In this document: one piece after another, positions 34,355 to 44,432 of the stretch
Position numbering within the stretch: position 1 is the first letter of the stretch
How the letters are laid out: every line of letters starts with the position of its first letter
Assembly: GCF_020521235.1 (NCBI RefSeq)
Contig: NZ_BLAY01000022.1
Location: forward strand, 1 to 64,000
From: Microseira wollei NIES-4236
Lineage (GTDB): Bacteria; Cyanobacteriota; Cyanobacteriia; Cyanobacteriales; Aerosakkonemataceae
Direction: 5' to 3'
DNA: 64,000 bases
Translations under genes and position numbers: made by a program
Notes under the pieces: generated by a model
What the model was told of the DNA's origin: nothing
Databases searched by the model: none
Seen by the model: only the letters and a program-made list of their open reading frames with translations

Positions 34355-34849
34355 TTAACAATTTCCTGGGGATTCACACGCGCCAATACTCACCCAACTG
34401 CTCGAACCATCCTGCCAATGTTCCTTTTTCCAAATTGGTGCGTTATGTTTGAGCGTATCGATCGCATACTTGCACGCCGCAAACGCCTCGCCACGGTGGG
34501 GACAACCAACCGCCACCAGCACGCTAATTTCCCCAATTTTTAACCGTCCGACGCGATGGTGAATTACCACCCGATTCGCATCCGACCAAGTTTTGCGGAT
34601 CTCTTGCGCGATTTTACGGAAAATTTCCAGCGCCATCGGTTCATAAGCTTGATATTCCAGGGCAACCACGGGTTTACCATCAGTTTGGTTGCGTACAGTA
34701 CCGCTCATCACCACTACCGCACCGTTAGCCGGATCGTCTGCTAGCTGGTAAACTTCTTCCAGAGATAGGGGTGCAAACGTAATCGCAAAGCTGTCTAGAT
34801 CCCCGCTTTTAACAGGTGATTCTAAGGCTGTTGTCGCTCCAAGGTTCAT
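34355..34849 (-). CDS. moaE: Molybdopterin synthase catalytic subunit
   Basis: Large subunit of molybdopterin synthase, which transfers sulfur from the MoaD thiocarboxylate to precursor Z. The 164-aa product has the family core GAVVVMSGTVRNQTDGKPV, LEYQAYEPMALEIFRKIAQEI, VVIHHRVGRLKIGEISVLVAVGCPHRGEAF and the C-terminal CKYAIDTLKHNAPIWKKEHW containing the catalytic lysine (K in PIWKKE). Slightly longer at the N-terminus than E. coli MoaE. The start ATG at 34849 is the first sensible one. No other moa genes are nearby; molybdopterin would serve nitrate reductase and similar enzymes. Confidence 0.95.
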   Translation of the reverse strand: MNLGATTALESPVKSGDLDSFAITFAPLSLEEVYQLADDPANGAVVVMSGTVRNQTDGKPVVALEYQAYEPMALEIFRKIAQEIRKTWSDANRVVIHHRVGRLKIGEISVLVAVGCPHRGEAFAACKYAIDTLKHNAPIWKKEHWQDGSSSWVSIGACESPGNC

Positions 34850-35058
34850 CGCTTTTTTGGCGTTAATATTGCTACAGATATCTATATATTGTCAAATTCT
34901 GTTTCGCCCTGCGCCACTGCTACTGCATCGTGAACTAGAATCTGGAATAGATCAAACGAAAGCATTTTAAAAAAATTTCTCCCTGACGGCAAGCAAATAC
35001 TGAATTTGACAATTGTAGCAGCAATTGATTGAAAGATTTTTTGTTTTATTTTAATTTA

Positions 35059-37869
35059 ATGAAAGCTACCTTACCCGACAATGAAGCGGAAAGGCGCGCA
35101 GCTATCCGCCAGTATCAGATTATCGATACCGACCCAGAACCGGCTTTCGACGATCTCGCCAGTTTAGCCGCCCATATTTGCGGCACACCCATTGCTTTAA
35201 TCAATCTAATCGATGGGAACCGCCAATGGTTCAAATCCAAGCTGGGGTTGGATGTGACGGAAATGCCCCGCGACTTTGGTTTGTGTCCCCAATGCATTCA
35301 GCAAAGGGATATTTTAGTTATCCCCGATACCTTAGCTGACGATCGCTTCGCTACTAACCCCGTCGTCACGACCCCTCCCCACATCCGATTTTACGCAGGC
35401 GTCCCCCTGATTACACCAGCAGGACAAATCATCGGCACGCTTTGCGTGGCTGACACCGTACCCCACCAGTTGAGTTTGGCACAGGTAGAGGCACTGCAAG
35501 CGCTCAGTCGCCAAATTATCAGCCAGTTGGAGTTGCGGCGTCATATCGCCGATATGGCACGCATTGCCACCGAGTGTCAGCAAGCAGAAGCAGAGATGCG
35601 GAACATCACTGCCGAGAATCTCAAACTTGCCCGTGTCGTCGCTGCGGTTTCCGATGGAGTCATTGTTACCGATCCGAATCAACCAGACAATCCCATCATC
35701 TACGCCAACCCTGCTTTTTCGCGGATTACCGGGTATTTACCAGAAGAAATTATCGGTCGCAACTGTCGCTTTTTGCAAGGCGTCGGTACAGATAGAAAAG
35801 TAGTTTCTCGCATCAAGCGAGCCGTTGCTAAACGGCAAGAACTTCAAGCCACGTTGTTGAATTATCGCAAAGATGGTCAGCCATTTTGGAACGAAGTCAA
35901 AATCTCTCCCGTCTTCTCAGAAAAAGGGGATTTACTTTACTTTGTCGGCATTCAAACAGATATTACCGCCCGCAAAATTGCCGAAGAACAAATGCGTAGC
36001 ACCCAAATCTTCCTCAACTCGATTGTCGAAAATATTCCTCACGCGATTTTTGTCAAAGATGCGAAGAAACTCAAGTACGTCAGCATCAACAAAGCCGGTG
36101 CAGAAATGATTGGCTTTGATAAAGAAGAAATTATTGGTCAAAGCGACTATGACTTTTTAACCCCAGAATTAGCCGATTTATTTACGGCAAAAGACCGGGA
36201 AGTATTGTCAAATAAAAAAGTTGTAGACATTCCAGAAGAACCAATCCCAACCAAGAAGAAAGAAATCAAATTTTTGCATACTAAAAAAATTCCAATTCTA
36301 GAAAAAGCCGGAAAACCCCAATATTTATTGGGCATTGCAGAAGATATTACCGATCGCAAATCGGCTCAAGAGCAAATTCGGGAACAAGCAACCCTGCTGG
36401 ACAAATCTCAAGATGCTATTCTGGTTTTGGATACACAAGATTGCATCCGCTTTTGCAACGAGAGCGCCCAAGGCTTATATGGTTGTAAGAAGAGCGAAAT
36501 TGTCGGTTGTTCTTCAGAAGTTTTGTTTAAGCATTCACCTGAAATACAACAAGCTCGCCAAACAGTTTTTGCAACAGGCGAGTGGCATGGTGAATTGCGG
36601 CAAGTTACGAAAAATGGCAAAGAAATTGTCGTTGAAAGTCGCTGGACGCTGGTGCGGGATGAAGAGGATAAACCCAAATCAATTCTGATTGTCAATACGG
36701 ATATAACTGAGAAAAAACAACTAGAAGTGCAGTTTCAGCGCGCCCAGAGGCTTGAAAGTCTCGGCACGTTAGCTGGGGGTATGGCTCACGATTTAAATAA
36801 TATTCTAACGCCAATTCTGACATCGGTTCAAATCCTGGAAATGGTCGTGACCGATGAGCGGAGTCAGCGGTTGCTAAATTTACTAGAAAACAACGTTAAA
36901 CGGGGAGCAAATTTAATTAAACAAGTGCTGTCTTTTGCGCGGGGAACCGAAGGAGAAAGGGAGGTTATTCAAATCTTTGACTTAATTGAAGAAGTGGCAA
37001 AAATCGTCAAAGAAACTTTCCCCAAATCTATCGATCTGTTCGCCCCTAGACCGATAACAGAACTTTGGCCTATTTGCGGCGATGCCACTCAACTGCATCA
37101 AGTTTTAATCAATCTCTGCGTCAACGCTCGCGATGCTATGCCAAATGGCGGGACTCTGAATATTTCGGCGGAAAATATTACGATTGACTCGCATTATACC
37201 AAAATGAATATTGACGCCAAAGTAGGGCGCTATGTGGTGATCGATGTCGCGGATACTGGATGCGGAATTCCTCCAGAAATCATCGATAGAATCTTTGAAC
37301 CATTTTTCACAACTAAGGAAATCGGCAAAGGCAGCGGACTCGGTCTTTCAACCGTAATGGGGATTATTAAAGGTCATGGCGGTTTTATCAACGCCTACAG
37401 CGAAGTGGGGAAAGGAACGCGATTTAAGATATATTTGCCTGCCCTAGAAAACCGCGAAATAAAATCATCGAATTCGGCAGGGAAAATCCTAGAAGGGAAT
37501 GGAGAATTGATTTTGGTTGTGGATGATGAAGTAGCAATTTGCGACGTGACTAAAGCATCTTTAGAAGCTTATAATTACACAGCGATAACGGCGAATGATG
37601 GTTTGGATGCGATCGCACTCTACGCCGATCAGAAAGACGACATCAGCGCGGCGATTGTGGATATGATGATGCCGTCTATGGATGGGTTAACCACGATTCG
37701 CACGTTACAAAAAATTAACCCGCAAGTCAAGGTTATTGCTAGCAGCGGTCTTTTGTCCAACGTCATGAGTACTGAACTGGCAAATATCGGCGTTAGCAAT
37801 TTTTTATCAAAACCCTATACGGCAGAGCAATTGTTGAAGACTTTACATCAAGTTATTGCTAATGGCTAA
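35059..37869 (+). CDS. Hybrid histidine kinase with GAF, LOV and PAS sensors
   Basis: A 936-aa soluble sensor kinase. GAF domain about 20-165; LOV/PAS about 190-310 with GRNCRFLQG (photoactive Cys at about 236), [13 protein letters not shown] and [10 protein letters not shown], the residues that hold flavin in LOV domains; two further PAS domains (about 320-440, 450-570); HisKA with phosphorylated His in [11 protein letters not shown]; HATPase with [35 protein letters not shown]-terminal receiver [12 protein letters not shown] with Asp in [11 protein letters not shown]. No membrane segment. It should respond to blue light through the cysteinyl-flavin adduct; output partner unknown. Start ATG 35059 preferred over an upstream TTG. 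Confidence 0.92.
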   Translation: MKATLPDNEAERRAAIRQYQIIDTDPEPAFDDLASLAAHICGTPIALINLIDGNRQWFKSKLGLDVTEMPRDFGLCPQCIQQRDILVIPDTLADDRFATNPVVTTPPHIRFYAGVPLITPAGQIIGTLCVADTVPHQLSLAQVEALQALSRQIISQLELRRHIADMARIATECQQAEAEMRNITAENLKLARVVAAVSDGVIVTDPNQPDNPIIYANPAFSRITGYLPEEIIGRNCRFLQGVGTDRKVVSRIKRAVAKRQELQATLLNYRKDGQPFWNEVKISPVFSEKGDLLYFVGIQTDITARKIAEEQMRSTQIFLNSIVENIPHAIFVKDAKKLKYVSINKAGAEMIGFDKEEIIGQSDYDFLTPELADLFTAKDREVLSNKKVVDIPEEPIPTKKKEIKFLHTKKIPILEKAGKPQYLLGIAEDITDRKSAQEQIREQATLLDKSQDAILVLDTQDCIRFCNESAQGLYGCKKSEIVGCSSEVLFKHSPEIQQARQTVFATGEWHGELRQVTKNGKEIVVESRWTLVRDEEDKPKSILIVNTDITEKKQLEVQFQRAQRLESLGTLAGGMAHDLNNILTPILTSVQILEMVVTDERSQRLLNLLENNVKRGANLIKQVLSFARGTEGEREVIQIFDLIEEVAKIVKETFPKSIDLFAPRPITELWPICGDATQLHQVLINLCVNARDAMPNGGTLNISAENITIDSHYTKMNIDAKVGRYVVIDVADTGCGIPPEIIDRIFEPFFTTKEIGKGSGLGLSTVMGIIKGHGGFINAYSEVGKGTRFKIYLPALENREIKSSNSAGKILEGNGELILVVDDEVAICDVTKASLEAYNYTAITANDGLDAIALYADQKDDISAAIVDMMMPSMDGLTTIRTLQKINPQVKVIASSGLLSNVMSTELANIGVSNFLSKPYTAEQLLKTLHQVIANG

Positions 37870-38040
37870 TGGCTAATGGCTAATGGCTAATGGCTAATGG
37901 CTAATGGCTAATGGCTAATGGCTAATAGTAAAAATGCAATTAGCAATTAGCAATTAGCCATTAGCAATTACCAATTAGCAATTAGCAATTAGCAATTAGC
38001 AATTACCAATTAGCAATTAGCAATTAGCCATTAGCAATTC
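37862..38040. repeat. Heptanucleotide repeat tract (TAATGGC)n and (AATTAGC)n
   Basis: Nine or so tandem TAATGGC units begin exactly at the end of the kinase gene (the stop codon TAA lies in the first unit), followed by a reverse-direction run of AATTAGC/CATTAGC units. The two halves are partly complementary, so a long imperfect hairpin can form. Such short tandem repeats are typical of filamentous cyanobacteria. Confidence 0.95.
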
Positions 38041-38041
38041 C

Positions 38042-39109
38042 CTAAGCTTTGCCGCTGCCTATTAGGTAAAGCAATGCCATGCGGACGGCAACGCCGCTGG
38101 TGACTTGCTGGGAAATTAAACTAAATTGGGGATCGTCCATCAAATCAGAGCTAATTTCCACGCCTCGGTTGACTGGGCCGGGATGGAGTACTTTAACATT
38201 AGGTTGGCAGAGTTTGAGGCGATCGCGCGTAATTCCATACCGCTGGTGGTACTCTCGCAAAGAAGGTAGCAGGTGCTGCGTCATCCGTTCTTTTTGCAAG
38301 CGCAACGTCATCACAAAATCGGCATTTTGTAAAGCGGGTTCGATATCCCAATGCAAAAATAACTTGCGTTGGGTAATGGCATTCCCAGGCAGAACCGTGG
38401 GAACGATGGTATTCTGTTCTTCTCCCCTTGTAGGGGGGACACCAGGGGATGCTTCATGCCCCATACCCCAGGAAGCAAATAATTTTGGTAACAATGTCGG
38501 CGGGCCAGCTAGGTGAACTTCGGCGCCGCTTGCTGTTAAACTCCATATATTGGAGCGTGCTACCCGCGAGTGGAGGATGTCCCCGACTATGGCTATTTTT
38601 TTGTCTTTCAACAGTTCTAGGCGCGGTAGATCTGGATCTAATAAAGAACAGATCGTAAATAAATCGAGTAAAGCTTGGGAAGGATGTTCGTGTTGACCGT
38701 CACCGGCATTGAGTACGCTCACCTGGGATTGTAACCGATCCATTTCGTTGGCGATCGCTAACGGTACCCCCGCCTCCCGATGGCGAATCACCATAATATT
38801 CGTTCCCATCGCTAGGTAAGTCAGCGCCGTATCCAAAATCGTCTCGCCTTTCGTCAGCGCAGATGTCCCCGGCGTAAAACTAAGCGTATCCGCCGACAAA
38901 CGCTTCGCCGCTAGTTCAAAACTATTGCGCGTGCGCGTAGATGGTTCAAAAAATAGAGTAGCTACCACAATTCCTTGTAAGGTCGGTACTTTTTTTACCC
39001 GCCGCGATAGCACTTCTCGAAAACTTGCGGCAGTTTGCAGCACCGTATTGTAATCATCCGGAACAAAATCAGCCAGGGAAATGATATGGCGGCGCGTCCA
39101 AGTAGTCAT
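38042..39109 (-). CDS. pyrB: Aspartate carbamoyltransferase catalytic subunit
   Basis: Second step of pyrimidine synthesis: carbamoyl phosphate plus aspartate to carbamoyl-aspartate. Carbamoyl-phosphate motif [16 protein letters not shown], then [31 protein letters not shown], and the C-terminal [13 protein letters not shown]. The second domain holds an extra stretch of about 30 residues ([20 protein letters not shown], then [15 protein letters not shown]) between LLPKLFA and RKLFLHW, encoded by palindrome-rich DNA and absent from typical family members; it would be a surface loop. I take [15 protein letters not shown] (39109) as the start, though an ATG three codons earlier is equally possible. 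Confidence 0.95.
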   Translation of the reverse strand: MTTWTRRHIISLADFVPDDYNTVLQTAASFREVLSRRVKKVPTLQGIVVATLFFEPSTRTRNSFELAAKRLSADTLSFTPGTSALTKGETILDTALTYLAMGTNIMVIRHREAGVPLAIANEMDRLQSQVSVLNAGDGQHEHPSQALLDLFTICSLLDPDLPRLELLKDKKIAIVGDILHSRVARSNIWSLTASGAEVHLAGPPTLLPKLFASWGMGHEASPGVPPTRGEEQNTIVPTVLPGNAITQRKLFLHWDIEPALQNADFVMTLRLQKERMTQHLLPSLREYHQRYGITRDRLKLCQPNVKVLHPGPVNRGVEISSDLMDDPQFSLISQQVTSGVAVRMALLYLIGSGKA

Positions 39110-39118
39110 AAAAACCAT

Positions 39119-39447
39119 GTGTTAATTTTGACAGTTATTGCAACAATATTTTAAGTAATTTGACGTAGGAATTAAACCGGACTCAGCTGTTAATCTGATT
39201 GAGAAAACCATTTAGTTGTAAACAACAAATACACGACTGAAGCAAAAACCAAAGTTTCTATGAAAAATCGTTGATTTGTAAACTAGAGATCTAGGTCGAA
39301 ACTTTGGTGATGGGTTCGACCTGCGTAAGTCCTGAGATAAAAAGCATACAAGATATGTTTGGGAAAATTACACTAATTAAAAAATATTAAGAAATATGAC
39401 CGGGAGCGAATTTTAATTGAGAAAAGAAACCAAAACCTATAATAAAT
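39119..39447. other. Intergenic region between pyrB and the second hybrid kinase
   Basis: Divergent promoters are expected here. It holds a partial AGGACTTACGCA-type repeat (GACCTGCGTAAGTCCTGAG near 39319) and the dyad CGAAACTTTGG / CCAAAGTTTC (about 39248-39310). No gene seen. Confidence 0.5.
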
Positions 39448-42400
39448 ATGGCATCTCTACAGGCTGACAAGGAAACGGCAAGGTTAGAAGCCCTTTATCG
39501 GTACAAAATTGTGGATACGGCTGCTGTTGAAGTTTTTGACAATCTCGTTCGTGTAGCCGCACTCAGCTGCAGGACGCCAATGGCAGCGCTCAACCTGGTT
39601 GATGCTAACCGTCAGTTGATCAAGTCAAGCGTTGGTTTGGAACAGGGGGAATTTCCCCGCAATGTGGGATTGTGTTGTTTCTGCATCGAGCAAAGGGACT
39701 TGTTAATCGTTAACGATACATTAGCTGACTCGCGGTTCGCCACCAACCCCGCAGTCACTTCATCACCCCACATTCGGTTTTACGCTGGCGTACCCCTGAT
39801 GACACCAGAAGGATACGCAATCGGGGTACTCAGCGTCGCGGATCGATCCCCGCGATATCTCAGCGGGGAACAAGTGGAAATCCTGCGGCTTTTAAGCCGT
39901 CAGGCGATTGACCTACTCGAACTGGGGCAGAATTTACTCGTTTTCCAGCAGGTGCGGTCAAAAGATGGGGAAAACAACGAACAATCTTCCTCGCTAACTA
40001 ATAAAAGCGATCGCGCAGCGTGTCCTGTGGACGATCCCCCAGCGTGTCCTGTGGATATCCCACTTGCTCTGGCGGTGAAGTATCCCCAGCAAGAACTGCT
40101 GCAAACAGTGTTAGATAGCCTCCCAGTCGGCGTTTGGATAACCGATCGACAAGGTTCCTTCTGGCAAGGAAATCCAGCCGCTTACCGAATTTGGGGCATG
40201 GCAAGGGATTTTAGAGGTGAGAAAATCGATTTTGGATGGGGGAATGCTCAACCTCCAGATCTAAAATTCAAAACCCAAAATCCAAAATTTTCTGGCTTCA
40301 AAGACACAGGTATTCCGATAGAACCTCAAGAATGGGGGTTATGGCGTGCCATTAATCAAGGAGAAACTTGTCTCAACGATCGCATTGACATTCAGTGCTG
40401 GGATGGGACGCGCAAAACCATCCTCAATTCAGCCGTTCCCTTGCGGAATCACCAGCAAGAAATTATCGGCGCAATAGTTATCGATCAAGATATTACCGAG
40501 CAACAGCTAGTAGAAAAAGCATTCTGGGAAAATCAACGATTAATTCAACAGATAGCCGACGCCACACCCGCGATTTTGTATATCTATGACTTAATCGAGC
40601 AACGGAATATTTATGCAAATCGCCAGGTGGGTGAAATTCTGGGATACTCGCCAGAAACCGTGCAAAAAATGGGAAGCGCATTCATGCCGCAAGTGCTGCA
40701 CCCAAGCGATCGCACCAAGGTTGTCCAACACCACCAACGATTTAAAGCCGCTAAAGATGGGGAAATCCTAGAGATAGAGTACCGGATGCAACACATCAGC
40801 GGTGAATGGCGCTGGCTGCACAGTCGCGAGACAGTGTTTACTAGAACTGGTGACGGGTTACCGAAACAGCTGCTCGGTACCGCGACTGACATCACCCAGC
40901 GCCAGGAAGCTGAAGAGGAACTGAGGGAAAGTAAAGAGCGGTTTCAGGCAGCATTTGAATCGGCTGCGATCGGCATGGCGCTGGTATCGCCTGGGGGTCG
41001 ATGGCTGCAAGTGAATCTTTCCTTGTGCGAGATGCTGGGTTATAGCGAAAGCGAATTATTAGCCACCACCTTGGAGGCGATTGCCCATCCAGATGACCTA
41101 GAACCCGATCTGTACTATGTCCGCCAAATCTTAGATAGGGAACTGAGATCCTGTCACATGGAGAAGCGATGCTTCCACAAAACCGGACGAATTGTTTGGG
41201 TGTTGTTGAGTTTCTCCCTAGTGCAAAATGCAACAGGTGAACCACTATACTTTGTTTTGCAAATTCAAGATATCACCAAGCGCAAGCAAGCCGAGCAGAA
41301 AATCAGCGAACAAGCTGCCTTACTTGATGTCACAACCGATGCAATTCTCGTGCGGAGTTTGGACAACCAAATCTTATTTTGGAATAAAGGCGCCGAGCAA
41401 CTCTACGGTTGGAAGGAAAAAGAAGCATTGGGAAAAAATGCCGAACAGCTTTTGTACAAGCAAATTTGCCCCGAACTAGAAGCAGCAAGAGCCGCTGTTT
41501 TATCTAAAGGCGAGTGGCAGGGTGAGTTAAAGAAAGTCACCAAAAAAGGCCAGGAAATCATCGTTCAAAGCCGTTGGACGCTGATGCGCGACGGGGGAGG
41601 GGAACCCAAATCAATCCTGTCTGTCGATACGGATATTACAGAGAAGAAAAAACTCGAAGCTCAGTTTCTCCGCACCCAACGCCTGGAAAGCATCGGCACT
41701 CTCGCAGGCGGCATTGCCCACGATCTAAATAACGTGCTAGCCCCGATTTTAATGGCAGTTCAACTATTAGAAAAAAAACTCCCCGACTCAGCAAGTAAAC
41801 GCCTGCTAGATACGCTGGAAAATAACGCCAAGCGCGGCGCAGATTTGGTGAAGCAAATTCTATCATTTGCCAGAGGAATTGAAGCGAAGCGCACCCTAGT
41901 TCAGATTAGACATCTAATTTCCGAAATTAAACAAATTGGCAAAGAAACATTTCCTAAATCAATCGAATTTCAAACAGATATACCCAGAGATCTTTGGACG
42001 CTATTTGGGGATGCCACACAACTGCATCAGGTGTTTCTCAACCTCTGCGTCAACGCTCGCGATGCCATGCCATCTGGCGGGATATTGAGTATCTCTGCCG
42101 AAAATAAATCGATTGATGAAAACTATGCCAGAATGCATCTGGAAGCCAAAGTCGGGGCTTATATTGTTATTACTGTTTCCGATACGGGAACGGGCATGAC
42201 TCCAGAGGTTTTAGAGAGAATTTTTGAACCGTTTTTCACAACCAAAGAGTTGGGCAAAGGAACGGGAATAGGTCTTTCAACAGTCATGGGCATTGTGAAA
42301 AGCCACGGCGGTTTTGTGCAAGTGCATAGCGAAGTCGGTAAAGGTAGCCAATTTCAAGTATTTTTGCCAGCCATAGAAACAACTGAAGCGCCCCAATTGC

Positions 42401-42810
42401 CAGAAAGTTTCCCAGCATTACCAGGGGGAAAAGGAGAATTAATTTTGGTTGTAGATGACGAAGCTGCTATTCGCGAAATTACAAAAGAATCCTTAGAGAC
42501 ATATGCTTATAAAGTCTTGACGGCGAGCGATGGAATTGAAGCGCTCGCTCTATACGCCCAGCATCGGCAGGAGATTGCTGTCGTGTTAATCGATATGATG
42601 ATGCCATCGATGGATGGGCAAACCACAATTCGTTTGCTGCAAAAAATGAACCCCCAAGTCAAAATTATTGCCGTGAGCGGAGTGAATTCAAACTATCAAT
42701 TTGTCCGAATTGAAAGCATGGGCGTCAAGGAATTTTTAGCAAAACCATACACGGCAAAAGAATTATTAAAAACCATTCACTCAGTCATTATATCTCCTGA
42801 GGGCTGCTAA
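39448..42810 (+). CDS. Hybrid histidine kinase with GAF and multiple PAS domains
   Basis: A 1120-aa soluble paralogue of the LOV kinase 1.6 kb upstream. GAF about 15-170 (almost the same motif set: [34 protein letters not shown]); four PAS/PAC units between about 210 and 740 (PAC ends such as VIDQDITEQQ, GTATDITQRQ, LQIQDITKRK, SVDTDITEKK); HisKA GGIAHDLNNVLAP; HATPase [34 protein letters not shown]; receiver [14 protein letters not shown] with Asp in [11 protein letters not shown]. None of its PAS domains has the LOV cysteine motif. Around residues 185-215 a direct-repeat insert (AACPVDDPPACPVD) lies between GAF and the first PAS. Ligand unknown. Confidence 0.92.
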   Translation: MASLQADKETARLEALYRYKIVDTAAVEVFDNLVRVAALSCRTPMAALNLVDANRQLIKSSVGLEQGEFPRNVGLCCFCIEQRDLLIVNDTLADSRFATNPAVTSSPHIRFYAGVPLMTPEGYAIGVLSVADRSPRYLSGEQVEILRLLSRQAIDLLELGQNLLVFQQVRSKDGENNEQSSSLTNKSDRAACPVDDPPACPVDIPLALAVKYPQQELLQTVLDSLPVGVWITDRQGSFWQGNPAAYRIWGMARDFRGEKIDFGWGNAQPPDLKFKTQNPKFSGFKDTGIPIEPQEWGLWRAINQGETCLNDRIDIQCWDGTRKTILNSAVPLRNHQQEIIGAIVIDQDITEQQLVEKAFWENQRLIQQIADATPAILYIYDLIEQRNIYANRQVGEILGYSPETVQKMGSAFMPQVLHPSDRTKVVQHHQRFKAAKDGEILEIEYRMQHISGEWRWLHSRETVFTRTGDGLPKQLLGTATDITQRQEAEEELRESKERFQAAFESAAIGMALVSPGGRWLQVNLSLCEMLGYSESELLATTLEAIAHPDDLEPDLYYVRQILDRELRSCHMEKRCFHKTGRIVWVLLSFSLVQNATGEPLYFVLQIQDITKRKQAEQKISEQAALLDVTTDAILVRSLDNQILFWNKGAEQLYGWKEKEALGKNAEQLLYKQICPELEAARAAVLSKGEWQGELKKVTKKGQEIIVQSRWTLMRDGGGEPKSILSVDTDITEKKKLEAQFLRTQRLESIGTLAGGIAHDLNNVLAPILMAVQLLEKKLPDSASKRLLDTLENNAKRGADLVKQILSFARGIEAKRTLVQIRHLISEIKQIGKETFPKSIEFQTDIPRDLWTLFGDATQLHQVFLNLCVNARDAMPSGGILSISAENKSIDENYARMHLEAKVGAYIVITVSDTGTGMTPEVLERIFEPFFTTKELGKGTGIGLSTVMGIVKSHGGFVQVHSEVGKGSQFQVFLPAIETTEAPQLPESFPALPGGKGELILVVDDEAAIREITKESLETYAYKVLTASDGIEALALYAQHRQEIAVVLIDMMMPSMDGQTTIRLLQKMNPQVKIIAVSGVNSNYQFVRIESMGVKEFLAKPYTAKELLKTIHSVIISPEGC

Positions 42811-42824
42811 TAGCTAATGGCTAT

Positions 42825-43119
42825 TAACCCAAGTTGCTAGTTATAACTTGTGACAGCGGTAATTGCGAGCTTGCTAATTGCTAATTGCTAATTGGGTTAA
42901 CAGGCTTTTGCCTTCTTGACAACTACCCATTATATCGTGTCCGGTTGCATCGGTTGCGTTTGGAGAGCAAAGGGGATGGGGGAGCTGGGGGAGCAAAGGG
43001 GAGAAAAAACGCTTTTTCGCACAATCAACTATACACAACTGATCTCTCGCGGACATGATATTAGCCATTAGCCATTAGCCATTACCAGTACCGCTTGATG
43101 TAACTAGCAACTTGCGTTA
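42825..43119. mobile_element. Small inverted-repeat element, GTTGCTAGTTAT family, with a nested element
   Basis: Ends: TAACCCAAGTTGCTAGTTATAA (from 42825) and TAACTAGCAACTTGCGTTA (to 43119). Nested inside is a complete TATCATGTCCG-family element (42932-43061), so the nested one inserted later. AATTGCT/ATTAGCC heptamers fill the flanks. Confidence 0.75.
42932..43061. mobile_element. Small inverted-repeat element, TATCATGTCCG family (nested copy)
   Basis: Ends ATATCGTGTCCG (42932-42943) and CGGACATGATAT (43050-43061); 130 bp; shares the end sequence CTCTCGCGGACATGATATTA with the copy at 46753-46883. A left half-copy follows at 43152 (ATATCATGTCCG then GTAGCAACGGTTGTGTAACTG), with its right end lost. 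Confidence 0.78.
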
Positions 43120-43410
43120 TTAGTAATTTCGATGCCAACGGATTTGATATCATATCATGTCCGGTAGCAACGGTTGTGTAACTGCTAATAGCTAATTGCT
43201 AATGGCTAAATAAAAAAGAAACAGTCAATAATTACTGAGCAGCTCTGGAAGCAATTGAATTGCGAGCAATTAGCAAGCTGGCAATTAGCTATCCATACAC
43301 TACCGATACCTAAGGATGGGATATCAGTTCAAGGCGTACGCTCTTTTGACCCCGCATCAACGCCGACCGTGAGCGGGGAAAATTTGTCTACCAATAGGAA
43401 ATCTGCTGGG

Positions 43411-43995
43411 TTAATCAATCTCGTCATTAAGCCAATAAACTTCTGAGGGGAGCTGCGCCAATGCTTCCGGGTTCGAGGGCGACTCGGTGGCTTCGTTGGG
43501 TTTTTGTCGATATTCGCGGTTATTGTCCCCGACGCGATATGGTGATGAGTTTGATTGCTCGTGTAACTCCAGAGTATTTTTTTGAGGGTGGGGAAGCCGC
43601 TCAACTGACCGGCGCGGCGCGGGTGGAGCGGGAGGGCGAGAAAAGGTTTTCCAAGCGGCTTTGACCCCGGCAAAAACGCTGTTGGTCGTAACTTGCACTT
43701 TTTTTGCTTGCTGTTTGGCATCGCCAATGGTTTGATCGACCTGTTTCACCACAGAGGAGGCGCTTTGCACTCCAGTGCTGACATCGTCGCTCAACTCGCT
43801 AATTTCCATGCCGGTGAGGCGAATGGCTTCTAAAGTCGGGGGTAATTCCCGCGAGAGGGTGTCGGCTAACTTTTCGATGCTGCGCGCTGCCCTAGCGATT
43901 TCCTGCACGGCGGGTATAATTGCCACCAAGACAGCCGTCAAACTGACGGCAACGAGTAGAAAAGAAAGTCCTAACCAAAATAGCGGGTCAATCAC
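43411..43995 (-). CDS. DUF948 domain-containing protein, 194 aa
   Basis: N-terminal membrane anchor (DPLFWLGLSFLLVAVSLTAVLVAIIPAV), then a DUF948-type helical region (EIARAARSIEKLADTLSREL, PPTLEAIRLTGMEISELSDDV, VVKQVDQTIGDAKQQ). The C-terminal 70 residues are Pro/Ser/Asn-rich and probably disordered. DUF948 proteins, like YtxH, are linked to general stress or envelope functions in Bacillus, but the role here is unknown. It forms an operon with the YtxH-like gene 26 bp upstream. Confidence 0.85.
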   Translation of the reverse strand: MIDPLFWLGLSFLLVAVSLTAVLVAIIPAVQEIARAARSIEKLADTLSRELPPTLEAIRLTGMEISELSDDVSTGVQSASSVVKQVDQTIGDAKQQAKKVQVTTNSVFAGVKAAWKTFSRPPAPPAPRRSVERLPHPQKNTLELHEQSNSSPYRVGDNNREYRQKPNEATESPSNPEALAQLPSEVYWLNDEID

Positions 43996-44021
43996 GAATA
44001 ATGTTGAGTTTAAAGCAAGGG

Positions 44022-44432
44022 TTAGCGTTCGGGTTCGCTCATCGTTTCGGTTAGTTCGTCGTCAGCAGTCGCCGCCGCCGTCCCCGAAGCGTATGAGTGA
44101 GAGTATAGCTCTTCCTCTGACGCTGCTGCGTCTGTCCGCTTCAGTATTTGGCGTTCGCGTTGAGAAGCTTCTATCCCGGCGGCGATCGCTTCTTTGAGTC
44201 GCAGCAAGGTTTCATCCCAGTTGCGCAGCGCCGACTCGGATAAGCGATCTGCTTGGATCTGCACGCTAGTTGACAGATCTTCGGCTAACTCCGGCAGCGC
44301 ATCGGCAGATTTTTTTAACAATTTTCGCGTTTCTTTACCGGGGCGCGGTGCGACTAAAATGCCGGTAATGGTTCCCGCCGCCGCTCCCAGCAGCAGACCG
44401 ACAATAAACGATCCTGAACGGTTTTCAGACAT
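44022..44432 (-). CDS. YtxH domain-containing protein, 136 aa
   Basis: Matches the YtxH/gas-vesicle-like small membrane family: glycine-rich membrane segment FIVGLLLGAAAGTITGILVAPRPGKETRKLLKK, followed by a helical region (LPELAEDLSTSVQIQADRL). The tail is Ala/Glu/Asp-rich and acidic. First gene of a two-gene unit with the DUF948 gene. Functional role not known; YtxH homologues in Bacillus are general-stress proteins. Confidence 0.85.
   Translation of the reverse strand: MSENRSGSFIVGLLLGAAAGTITGILVAPRPGKETRKLLKKSADALPELAEDLSTSVQIQADRLSESALRNWDETLLRLKEAIAAGIEASQRERQILKRTDAAASEEELYSHSYASGTAAATADDELTETMSEPER

Noticed and set aside
37862-38040. Heptamer array as a CRISPR
   Set aside because: Repeats are contiguous 7-mers without spacers.
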